NCBI RefSeq assembly: GCF_002878395.1
Contig: NC_061115.1
Location: forward strand, 150,533,368-150,597,367
DNA from: Capsicum annuum
Taxonomy: Eukaryota > Streptophyta > Magnoliopsida > Solanales > Solanaceae
Length of the DNA: 64,000 nucleotides
Direction of reading: 5' to 3'
In this document: one piece after another, positions 53,971 through 64,000 of the stretch
How the letters are laid out: the number at the start of each line of letters is the position of its first letter
Position numbering within the stretch: position 1 is the first letter of the stretch
The notes under the pieces: model-generated
What the model saw: only the letters and a program-made list of their open reading frames with translations
Databases searched by the model: none
Told to the model about the DNA's origin: nothing
Translations under genes and position numbers: made by a program

Positions 53971-55566
53971 AAATTTGGTTGATTAAATTCCTATGTGAAG
54001 AAAAAGTGCCATACTAGTATGATAATATGAAATCCCCCTTCATATATAAGTTCATGCATGTCAAGTGTTTGATGAAATGTCTTAGTCAATGGATTATTGA
54101 TATATGTGTAGCCATTATTGTACTTTGGAATTTATGCCATGAATTACTTTCATGATATCGAGTCCTGGGGGTATTTAATACCCAACAATTTAGTTGTGTG
54201 CCTAGAGCCAAGGTCATGTTTCCATGATACTCTCAGTAAAGCCATGATCCATAGAATTCAGTTAGTCATTTGACTCAAGAAAACTTGTAAACTCAGTAGT
54301 CCCAGTAATCTCAGAAAGCTCAATAATTTAGTAATTTTAGTAGTATTTTCTTAGTCAATGGAACTCAGTGAACTCATTTTAGTTTAGTTAATCATGTTCA
54401 GTGTCCATTCAGATGGGAGTAGGATTTAGCACCGAGTAAACCCAAGGATGAGGAAACACACTGATATATGAGGGTATGATCCTTAGAAGCAATCCTTGCA
54501 TTCCAAACTATATACCCAACATAGGTTGAGACATCAACACTGACATATGAGGGTTGATGAGGTGGATAAACACTGTTAGATGAGGGTCCCACCATTCTCT
54601 TTTGGGGACACTGTCAGATTAGGGTCACTCACAGCTTCTCCTTACCAATGGCGCGGTATTGCCATTATTCTAATTGGGGTTATAGATTAGACCCTAACAC
54701 AACTATAATTGCTTATTAGGGTTATGTTGATTAGATGACTACTTCCCATAATCTCAGTCTTAGTCATAGTAATAGAACTTAGATAGTTCTATAGAATTTA
54801 GGACTGTCAGATACATTCAACTCAGAATAGTATTAAATTCAGCTAGTTTTATTGGAACCTAGACTAGCAGATAAAGTCGCTCAGTATCAGTTATTTCAGT
54901 TATACTAGATATCAGTCTCTCATGTTATCAGTACTCAAACTCAGTAATCATGTTATCACGAATTCAGTTATAGTCTTTTATTCATGCATGTATTCTCATA
55001 TTTATGTTATACAATGAGTTAGCATTGTTCATGCATCTGAACCTCATGCATTCATCCTACCACACTTGCATACTAGTACATTCAATTGTACCAATGTATT
55101 TGTTCTATGGTTTTTTATACCATAGGTTCAGAAGCACGATCTCCAGCGCATCTATAGCATTCCAAATTTCATCAGTCAGATTTAGCAGTGAGTCCTCATC
55201 CTTCAAGGACATGATCATTACATTATTTCTTCATTTCTTATGTAATTTTAGTAGTTAGAGTTAGTTGGAGACATGTTCCATCAACTCCTTATTCAGACAG
55301 TTTAGAGACTTTCAGAGTATAGTGTTTTCAGACTAAATGTTTTTAGACATTGTTTGTATTTTAGTATTGTCGTACCACATTATTCAGAGATGGTTTTATT
55401 AGATATTTATCAATTTTGTACCTTATGGACTTTTATCCTTTATTTTTGTATTTATATAGTAAATATGCATTATTCAGGTATAGATATCAGTCATGGGTTA
55501 GCTTATGGCCCTTCAGGGTCATGAGCACCATGTAGCATTCTGGGTACCAGATTCGGGGCATTACAG
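53971..55566 (+). mobile_element. F-family LTR, 5'-truncated
   Basis: Similarity begins near GATTAAATTCCTATGTGAAG (matches 63650 in the third copy). It continues through the conserved TGCCTAGAGCCA and ACTCAG-rich block (54190-54400; compare 42730-42860), TGGCGCGGTATTG (54649; compare 43164), and the end GGGGCATTACA (55566; compare GGGGTATTACA). The first 1 kb of the LTR is missing. Confidence 0.8.
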
Positions 55567-56430
55567 TGACAAGTCTTTATGAGGAGTTGTCATCACAAAA
55601 TTAGACATGGTTTGTGATATGTTTGACTCTTCTGTGTATTTGTTTGCTATAATTGGAGACTCTATTGTAGTGACTTAGTTCTATCATGCTTTCCTTGTGA
55701 TGTTTACTATCTTTAAAAACTAGGTACATTTTGTGACTTTTGGTATGCTCTATAAATAAGGGATTCATTCATCCTGGTATTATCTTTGGGTTTCTCTATT
55801 GTTATTTATTAATAAAAAATAGTAGCATAAGAATATGTATAGACTATTGATAATTAAATAAGATGACCATTGTAAAAACATACGCATTACCCATGATATA
55901 TGATTTATTTTACAAGTTGTAGGGTGATTTAGTATTTTCAAAGATGGATTTGAGTTCAAGATCTCACCAGACTATGATTTGGTCTATGTATATTTTCAAA
56001 ACAACTTTTCAGTCTTGTTATAAGCATTACGAATTCTTAGTGATGTCCTTTGGGTTAACTAATGCACCAACAACATTAATGAATTTGATTAATTGTACAA
56101 TTAAATCTTTTTAGGACATCCTTCTTATTTTATTTATTGTTGTTATACTCTAAGATTAAGGAGGAGCATGAAGGACATTTGCACATAGTCTTGGGTATTT
56201 TGATGAAGAAGCAACTTTATGCTAAATTTTCTATGTGTGAGTTTTAGATGTCATTCCTGCCCTATGTGGGGAATATGGTCTCTTTAAAAAGGTTGATGGT
56301 GGATCCCTGAAAGAGTAACACTATTATGAGTTAGACTAGTCCTAACTCTGTGAATAAAATTTCGAGTGTTTTTAGGTATTGCTAGTTATTATCATAGATT
56401 TGTCAAGAACATTGCCTCCATTACTACTTA
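55567..56430 (+). pseudogene. Element I protease/RT remnants
   Basis: LDMVCDMFDSSVYLFAIIGD (55602-55661) is the post-active-site protease region, as in E and G; the DPG site is lost at the junction. RT words follow: RNMYRL near 55830 (RMCIDYR position), GDLVFSKMDLSS-like (55925-55955), [21 protein letters not shown] (56043-56095), then FLGIASYYHRFVKNIASITT (56372-56431). Numerous stops; the FIDDIL box near 56130 is unreadable. Confidence 0.68.
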
Positions 56431-57110
56431 CTTTGCATGACTATCGTGTGTTTGGTTTGGCAATATTGAATTGAGATTTTAAAAGTGCAAGTCTCTTTTA
56501 ACCATAGCTCTCATCCTTTCTTTGCACATTAAAAGTAAGGAATTTATTGTATTTTATAAAGTTTCACATTCTGTCTCGTATATTGTGTTGATGCAAGATA
56601 GGAATGTAATAGCCCATGCTTTAAGGTAATTGAAGGCTCATGAAAGAAATTATCTGACTCATAACTTGAAGTTGTCAACAATGATTTTTGAACTTAAGAT
56701 ATGAGGAACTTCCTTTATTGTGTAAAGTATGATGTTTTAATAGGTCATCGGAACATATAAACATGTTTTTACTAAGAAAGATTTTAATCTAAGATACAAG
56801 TGGTGGATTACTAAAAGATTATGATGTGACCATCCAATATCATTTGATAAAGTTCATTGTGATTGATGATACATTAATTAGAAAATTGTAAGTACGTGCA
56901 ATTTAGCTTGTTTTAGAGGGACAAGACAATCATTGGGTAGAGAGATCCAAACACTAGTAATTCAATTTATGCAATTTTAGGTGTCTGAAAGGTTTGAAGT
57001 GTTGTATAGTGCTGAGCTAAGGTTAATATTTATTGATCAAATTAAGGGTAAGTAATATTAAGATGCAATTGAATAATATTTGAAATAAGCTAGTGTGTGG
57101 TGAGTCTTAG
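56431..57110 (+). pseudogene. Element I RNase H remnant
   Basis: FIVFYKVSHS at the YCDAS position (near 56540; Asp lost), NVIAHALR, LKAHERNYLTHNLKLS (56633-56680), HVFTKKDFNLRYKWW and LKDYDVTIQYH-like (56760-56850). Heavily broken. Confidence 0.6.
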
Positions 57111-58300
57111 GATGCTACACTTGATTCCTGTGTTATGTTGAGGGTGAGAGGGCATATATGCGTGTCTCGTGTTGATGATATGATTCCTAGTTTTCTTCTA
57201 GATAGTTATGGTTCTAGATTTTCTATGCATTCTGGTGCAACCACGATGTATCATGACTTGATACAAATCTATCGATGGCCCCGAATTAAAAGGGATACAG
57301 TAGAGTATGCAACCGATTTCCATAATTGTTAGTTACTATACAATGAACTTGAAAGGATTACAAAAGCTTCAGAGGATGACCATTATTAAGGGTAAGTTGA
57401 AGGGAATGTTTATTGATTTGGTGGTGGGTCTTCAAAATTCCTTGGTCTAATATGATTTAATTTAGGAATATGTTTATAGGCTAACAAAATCTACTTATAT
57501 CATCCTAGTGTTGTTTTTCATCCTCACATCGAACAACAGCTTGAGAGAACTATTAAGGTGGTTGAGTACATGCTTCGAGCATGTATCATTGACTTTGGAG
57601 GGGGAGAGGTTTGGGATAATTTCCTATAATTGTGTGAATTGTCACACAATAATAATTACCACAGTAGCATTGGCATTGCCCTATTTGAAGCTCTTTTTAT
57701 GGGAAGAAGTATATCACTTGTAGGTCGGTTTGAGGTGGGTGACTTGAAACCATTCGGCACAGACTTAGTAAATAAGGATCAAGAGAAGGTTGGGTTTTTC
57801 AAGATAATTTGCTTGCATCACAAAGCTGATAGAAGGAATACACCAATCATAAGGTAATAGATCTGCACTTTAAGTCAGGTGAACATGTGATACTAAAGGT
57901 GACTTCGATGAAGTGAGTTCTATGGTTTTGTAAAAAAGAAAAGCCTATCCCTAGGTATATCAGTTCCTTCAAAATTTTAGAGTATGTAGGTATACTTGTT
58001 TATAGACCTGCATTGCCTTTAAGCTTATCAGGAGCCTATTTGGTGTTTCTTATCTCTGTGGTTAAGAAAAACCATGGGGATGGTGATCACATAATTCATT
58101 AGGAATCGATATTACTCTACAAGAAACTTTCTTATTGAGAGGAATTTATTGCAATACTTGATTAGAATAATGTAAAGAGGTTGATAGCCAAAGATATTAG
58201 ATCCATGAATGTCCATTAGAAAAAATGTACTGTTGAAAAGGCCTATTGGGAAACTGAATTAGATATGGTCAACAAGTTCACTAACTTGTTTGATGATTTA
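57111..58300 (+). pseudogene. Element I integrase remnant
   Basis: Zinc-binding region SYGSRFSMHSGATTMYHDLI (57202-57264) and IKRDTVEYATDFHNC (57288-57330), with one His and one Cys gone. Core pieces: ERTIKVVEYMLRACIIDFGG (57543-57602), CHTIIITTVALALPYLKLFL-type frame-shifted YNNSYHSSIG, FEALFMGRSISLVGRFEVGD (57681-57740). The C-terminal end follows near 57880-58290 (KAYWETELDMVNKFTNLF). Same family as E and G. Confidence 0.72.
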
Positions 58301-59228
58301 ATTAATTCCTGTGTTACTTTTCTCTCATTTTTCTTAATTTATTATTCGAGTTAAATGATGCATAAATCTTTATACCCCTTTCCTTATTATGATGTACTAT
58401 AATATGATGAAATTTGAGTTAAGATTCTCCCTAAATAATGTGTTAAAAATTCCAAGCTAGGCTACTTATGGCTGAATTTGATGTGTATTGTGATCTAGAT
58501 AAATCTAATAATGGAGAAATTGATACTATGTCATTTTAGAAAATAAAATGATACTTATCAAGTTAGGGAGTTTGTAGAAACTTTCACAATTGAATTTTGG
58601 TTAGAAGACTTCTAGATATAGCATTCAATGTGAAAGGCTTAGTTCAAAATGTCAAAGTCATGAAGTGTGTTGTAAAAACAGCCAAAAACTGATATAGTCA
58701 AAGTTACTACCTTTCTTATGCTATAATAGAGGGAGTTAGGTACTACCAAGGGCCTGTTATAGCAGAAATATTTCCTCAATAGGTTAGTCAACATCAATCA
58801 GTCCCACTATATTGGGGTAATTCCATTATAGTGAGGCTTCTATAGCAGGAATTAGGAAGCAATTACATGCAATAAAACTCAATTATTGGATTTAGATAAT
58901 ATTTTTAGTTCATATTTGTTTAGAGGTCATTAGAAGGAGATTTTCTTTTGTTTTTCTTGAATTTCACTATGAAGGTATGACATTCCATCAATCTAAACAG
59001 TATTTGATATCCAAATCATTTGAATTATTGAAGGTTGAATGTGGAAAGGATGGTGGGTTTAACCTTAGGTTTGAGAAATTGACTTGGTATGCGTAAAGAG
59101 GGATTTGAGTTGCTTGTAAATGGTTTAGAATTATTAAATTAAGTATTCGAAATTAGAATTTGACCTCTTAATCATAATGTATGGAAATTTTGCATGAAAT
59201 AAAGCGTCATAACCTAATTTTGTAGGTG
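58301..59228. other. Intergenic or 3' UTR-like stretch, nothing recognised
   Basis: No coding similarity. At 58720-58860 there are repeated TATAATAGAGG / TTATAGCAG / ATTATAGTGAGG / CTATAGCAGG motifs in both orientations that might be a decayed small inverted-repeat element. Otherwise featureless AT-rich DNA after element I. Confidence 0.35.
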
Positions 59229-60044
59229 ATGATAGCACCTACTATAACCCACCGTGGGTAAACCAACCGATATTCTTGAACTGCTAGTAATAGACTACCC
59301 AAATAAAGGAAAGGAAAATGCAGAATAAATATAATATAGGATAGATATATTTAAGATAGACCAAAAACTTGGCAGAATCAGTATAAGAGCAACTAATACA
59401 ATATGAGTACAAGCTTAAAATACTGAATAAATGTGAAGGTAGAACCCATCTGTTAATACAATATACAAATTAGTCTAGTCTGTAAGAGAGAGAACAATTT
59501 TACTCCAAACATCAAGAGCTAACCCTAAATACCCAATCCATATCTACTCAACACGTGCACACAATAATGAGGGGAGCCATACTATGATCTGCATGGTAAA
59601 AAGATGTAGTATGAGAACCAACACGTAGTATTCAGTAGGCCACTACCAACCACTCTCTAAATGTAATGCAAAAATATAGATAACACGTTAGCAAGAATAT
59701 AAACTATAGCACAATATTAAGGAAGTTAACATAATAGCACTACGGAGGCAATAGCGATTGTCTATCCTATTCTAGTCGTACACAGGCACTAAGCACTATA
59801 CCATATATAACTAGCCAATAAACAAATAAAGGGTAGAAAAAGGATATATAGTAGTACACAAGGCCAAAGAATTCCTATACAATATGATTAAACAAGAGGA
59901 GAGAGGGATATATGATAATATCATAGCTAGATATATATGTATATATCAAAATATAGATATATAGGATAATGCAAAGGCACCACCTAAGATAGTCAAACAA
60001 ACATCTCAAAGAAACCTAATAAAGTAAAAAAGCTAGGACTAGCA
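59229..60044 (-). mobile_element. E-family LTR copy 1 (inner part)
   Basis: The reverse complement matches the E LTR at 35917-36688 in order (GGGTTATAGTAGGTGC at the inner end, TACTACGTGTTGGT, ATTATTGTGTGCA). Its inner terminus GTGATGATAGCACC lacks the expected TGTCA end. It is cut at 60044 by copy 2. Confidence 0.72.
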
Positions 60045-60965
60045 TGTCACGACCATACTTATGAGTCATGATGGCACCTATTATATCTCACTAGTAGGTA
60101 AGCTAAATTGTATCTCAGATCTAAACACAATGGGCTAACTTGGTGAAAAATGCACATCATAGGCATAAATTATCAACACAACTTATAATAAGACAAAACA
60201 TTCTAAACAGACAAAAGATATTCAATACAAAAACTCCATGCCCTGAGATGATAGATCCAGTACAAGAGCACCTAGTTATAATAAAACTTAAATGTCTAGA
60301 ATAGTCAATAACATTTGTCTTGATGAAAAAGAGTGAACATAAAAGATTAAAAAAATAGGCAAATCCAGCTCTAAGAGCATACCCTATCTCCAAAAATAAA
60401 CACCACAAATAACGATCAACAATGATAGCTAGTACTCGGATCTGCACCCAAAAGGTATAGAAGTATAGAATGAGTACCAAAACCACGGGTACTCAGTAGG
60501 CATCATCAACCGACTAACCTAATTCAAGATATATGTATGATAAAATGCAATATATCATAACCAAGTCAAGGTACATAATAGAAATTGAATCAACTCCACT
60601 ATCTTTGTGCATGAATACATAGATAAACCAAAATAATAACAGAACATAAAGCATCAACACGTGAATTCACAACTTTAAAATTGGATCCCATATGACAATT
60701 AGTGCAATAAAAGAATAACTCATCACAGGCCCTCATAAACTTAGAGAGTAAAATCAATGAAAGAATAATCCAATCATATATCACCCATAACTAATCATAA
60801 TCACAATTTAACAATGATTTCACTATTTACCACCATTCAATAATTTACCATCATTAACAACCATATTATTTTTAACCTGTTAGTTACCATTTATCAAGTA
60901 GCCATCTTTCAACAACTAACATCATGTTTTTAATAATCATTGTTGACCAATTGATCCTCGTTTAT

Positions 60966-61169
60966 CAACTAGTCATCATTATCAACTAATCATCATTATC
61001 AACTAAATATCATTATAACCTAATCATCATGATCAACTAATCATTATCATCAACTAATCATCATTGTCAACTAATCACGATTATCAACTAATTATTATCA
61101 TCAACTAATCATCAGTGTCAACTAATTATTATCATTAACTAATCATCATTATCAACTAATAATTATTTA
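60966..61169. repeat. 17-bp tandem repeat, 12 copies
   Basis: The unit CAACTAATCATCATTAT repeats twelve times in exactly 204 bp with no indels, only substitutions. It has no spacers, so it is not a CRISPR array. Confidence 0.9.
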
Positions 61170-61312
61170 TGTCACCTTATAATATTACACATTTTAAGAT
61201 ATAACTGACATCTTTAATGCTAACATTACACCCAACTATGTATAGGTATATATAATAATCATATCATATAGAATAACCTGACTCAAACCAATAAATGTAT
61301 ATATAGGTACAT

Positions 61313-61578
61313 CATAATCATCCTCCAGCCTTATTAGGTATCAATGTATCATCATAAATACCCTTCGGCCTTACCAGATATATATATCATCATAATTATC
61401 AACTGGCTTTGTTGGGTATATTTCATAATAATCTCCTCTAGCCTTGATCTGTATATATAATCATAATCACCCCTCTTCCTTGTCAGGTATAAATCTTGAT
61501 TATCATTATACAACCATGCAGGATATATATAGTCATAATCATCCTCCAGTCTTGTTGGGTATATATATCATAGTCATG
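61313..61578. repeat. Tandem repeat of about 38 bp, 7 degenerate copies
   Basis: Units of CATAATCATCCTCCAGCC plus TTGTTGGGTATATATATCAT start at about 61313, 61353, 61390, 61430, 61458, 61502 and 61532. Lengths vary from 30 to 44 bp. Confidence 0.75.
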
Positions 61579-61579
61579 G

Positions 61580-61980
61580 TATAAACAATAGCATAAATTG
61601 CTAATATAATCAATAACATAATTTCTAGCAAATTTAATGACATAACTTCCAATATAACCTATATAAATATTTCCTAGCATAATCACTTGCATAGTCACAG
61701 AGCATGATCATAATCATAAGAAATAGCATAGCCGTCGAAGTAATAAATAAGCATGTTCTTTAGCATGGACAATACATAATTACTAGTATATATATTAGAA
61801 TAGTTGTCAATATAATCAATAGCATTCCTAATAAAATAGTTAATAGACATGGTCACTAGCATGATCATTAGCACGACTGACAATGCAATTATTAGCATAA
61901 TTTCTAGCTTTGTTCAATAGCATAACATGGCACAATCAATTGTTTAAAATAACTTGATCAATAGCTTATCATAACATAAC
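61580..61980. repeat. Degenerate zone of TAGCATAATCA-type short repeats
   Basis: AATAGCATAA, CTAGCATAATCA, TAGCATGATCAT, TTAGCATAATTTCTAGC and similar recur every 15-25 bp. The period drifts, so it may be the decayed end of the same repeat expansion. Confidence 0.55.
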
Positions 61981-62597
61981 CAATAACTTATCATAACATG
62001 ATCAGTCATCTACTCAATTAGTCTATGTTCATTACTACCAATGGCATCAAATCATAACCATCAAATGTCAAGATACCTTATTATCACCATAAAGACACTT
62101 TCTAGGTATAAAAAAGCATTTAAGGGTTTCAAGAGAACTAACATCATTCTTGGCCTAAGGTGGGATGAAGAGTCCACTTATATATCACCAAAATACATTA
62201 TATTGAAAGTTATACACAAGACTAGTCTAAGGTATCTAAATCTACTCTTAGATGTTTAGTAATCCACAATTTGACCTAAGATATAGATTCGTCCCACTTA
62301 CAATAACCAAGTCAACATGGAAACTAAGGCTACCTCACTTAATTTAAGAAACTAAGGCTAAAATTACCTGAAGCATCAGTGACTAAGACACTTTTACCTA
62401 AGTTGAGTAACCTAGGGCATTCTCATCCTAAACATAAGACATGAAGTACAATTCACCTAAGGCACAAGGAACAAGATAAGTATTCCAAGTATACAAATTC
62501 AAAATATTCTAAATGGACTAACTAACCCATGTTTTTCATTTCATCAACCAAAAAACCTAAAACCCATCAAAAAAATAACGCAATATCATAACCATAC

Positions 62598-64000
62598 TGT
62601 AATACCCCGAGAATCCAAATCGATAGTAGAACTATGCTTCATGCTCATGATAAATAAATTATAGTGATTTGGTAGTTTTATGATCAAGTTACATGTATAT
62701 GTCCTCAAATACATCCTAGCTAATAGACAAATCAAAATATCCCTTACCGATTGAATTCTTGAGAAGGACATTTCCATAGTCAACTCCAAATGAGCATATC
62801 TACTATTCTACAAAGAATTTTTGAGCTCATGAACCACCAATAGATATATAATTGAATTATCATTCCAAATATACCAATTTTTCCAAAATTCAGAATCGAA
62901 GCAAAAAGTTATGGCCATTTTACTAAGAGTTGTTCAAGTTGTCCAGGAGTGACAGGTAAGCTGATGGACCGTCAAGTCAGCCATGGACCATCACTTTGGC
63001 CGTCATAAATAAAGCATTAAGGCAATTTTATGGCCCAAAAATAATGGTTAGAGTGACGGTCAATCACTCAGACGTTAGTTTTGTCCGAAACAACGCTGAA
63101 ATACCGTTTTAAAGGGATTTTTGGGTCGTTTTCCACCCTATTTAACACCCAATCATGTCAAATCAAAGCACACAAATCATCATTAATCTATAACATCAAA
63201 ATTAGGGTTTATTTCAAGATCAAAACTCAAGAATAAGATTCAAACCCTTCTCCAAGAAAACTCAAGAATCAAAGCGTCACCATTCAAGAACCTTTAAGAA
63301 AAGTTACCTTTAAGAAAAGTTAACCTCCTTAAAGATTCAAGCTTTTGAGGTATGCATAGTGTTAATACATGGACTCCTTTCATCCATGAAGCCCAACAAT
63401 CTCTTTTCTAAGTTCAAGTTTATGGATTTTTTTATGAATTTCATGTTGGGTTTATTTTATTTATGTTGAGAACGATCAATTGAATTCAAATCCATTTTGG
63501 GTGATTAATGTTATGTGGAATTTATTTGTATAGATGTATATTTATGTCAACCTATGATTAAACACTAGGATGATGAAATTAGAGTTGAATTATGATATTT
63601 AATTATTGTATAATAGTGTTTATATGTACCATGCCTACCATGTGTTTGATTAAATGCCTATATGAAGGAAAAGTGCCCAACTAGTATGATATCATGAAAT
63701 CCCCAATTATGTACAAATTTATGCATATCATATGTTTGATGAAGTGCTTTAGTATATTAATTATGGATTATGATATTAGTCATGTGTTCAAGTCAGTTAT
63801 GTTATGTCAGTTTTTTTTCATCAAGTACAGGGGGTACTTGTACCCAAAATATTAGCTTTGTGCCTAGAGCCATGTCATGTTTTCACGATACTCTTTATCA
63901 AGCAATGTTCCATATAACTCAGTCCGTCATATGACTCAGGAAAACCTAAAAATCTTAGTAATCTCAGTAGTTCAGTACTCTCAGTGATCTCAGAACTCAG
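62598..64000 (+). mobile_element. F-family LTR, 5' part (runs off window)
   Basis: Starts TGTAATACCCCGAGAATCC with no polypurine tract before it (CATAACCATAC), so this is a 5' LTR or a solo LTR. The five bases before it, CATAC (62593-62597), would be the TSD. It aligns with the F LTR through TACCCAATATTAGC-like and TGCCTAGAGCCATGTCATGT near 63855-63880 and the ACTCAG-rich block at the window end. Confidence 0.8.

Larger units (their letters stand above)
60045..62597 (-). mobile_element. E-family-like LTR copy 2, rich in tandem repeats, cut by an F-family LTR
   Basis: Begins TGTCACGACCATACTTATGA then GTCATGATGGCACC, the complement of an LTR end like that of E (GCGCCATCATGACTC...GACA). The block AGTACTCGG...ATGAGTACCAAAACCACGGG (split) near 60430-60490 matches E and copy 1. 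It contains three tandem-repeat zones. Interrupted at 62598. Confidence 0.68.

Noticed and set aside
60157..60486. 109-codon minus-strand frame, hydrophobic, membrane-like
   Set aside because: It lies wholly in an E-family LTR; AT-rich LTR sequence often gives Phe/Leu/Ile-rich frames. No conserved protein motif.
60966..61169. Possible CRISPR-like array
   Set aside because: Contiguous 17-bp units without spacers in a plant LTR; this is a plain tandem repeat.

Overview
The window is a block of nested, mostly decayed plant transposable elements. I see no intact host gene, no tRNA or rRNA gene, and nothing bacterial. Several things point to a dicot nuclear genome: Ty3/gypsy polyproteins with chromodomain-like tails, primer-binding sites resembling initiator tRNA-Met, a CACTA DNA transposon with TIR CACTACTAGAAATTACCC, and AT-rich DNA with long LTRs. 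The LTR families resemble ones I remember from Solanaceae (potato, tomato, pepper), but that is memory and was not searched.

Main nest (1-36688). A minus-strand gag-only element D (3' LTR ending at 766, truncated 5' LTR ending at 35916) sits in the LTR of an older gypsy element E. D is split at 2353/34575 by gypsy element A (minus strand, 2354-34569, 5-bp target duplication GAAAG). A was then hit three times. A 6.28-kb CACTA element, K (4643-10923), landed in its 3' untranslated region. A minus-strand gypsy element, C (16869-21620, TSD TTATG/TCATG), and a plus-strand gypsy element, B (23033-34467, TSD ACCAA), both landed in its 5' LTR. B was in turn interrupted in its integrase by a 1500-bp solo LTR, L (29068-30567, TSD ATACA). 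Insertion order can be read directly: E, then D, then A, then B, then L, with C and K as separate later hits on A.

The CACTA element K holds pieces of host genes instead of a recognisable transposase. One is a long coiled-coil protein fragment (5205-6345, minus). Another is a fragment resembling the region upstream of the UBX domain of plant PUX10-type proteins, with an intron still in place (7118-7575, minus). The others are an LRR-like piece (9405-9640, plus) and an unidentified exon-like piece (7812-7930, minus). This is the pattern of a gene-capturing (Pack-type) CACTA.

Right half (36689-64000). This is a collage of broken gypsy elements. Element E (protease-RT) joins the 5'-truncated element F (37826-44080, with a complete 2.64-kb LTR). 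Next are the internally deleted element G (gag-protease-integrase tail plus LTR), the minus-strand truncated element H (47104-50935) and an LTR-like stretch J with two minisatellites. The last part is a truncated F-family LTR, the decayed element I (55567-58300), two adjacent minus-strand E-family LTRs rich in tandem repeats, and the start of a third F-family LTR that runs off the window. Most lesions look like age-related point decay. Catalytic residues are lost in A (integrase), B (RT), F (integrase) and G (protease).
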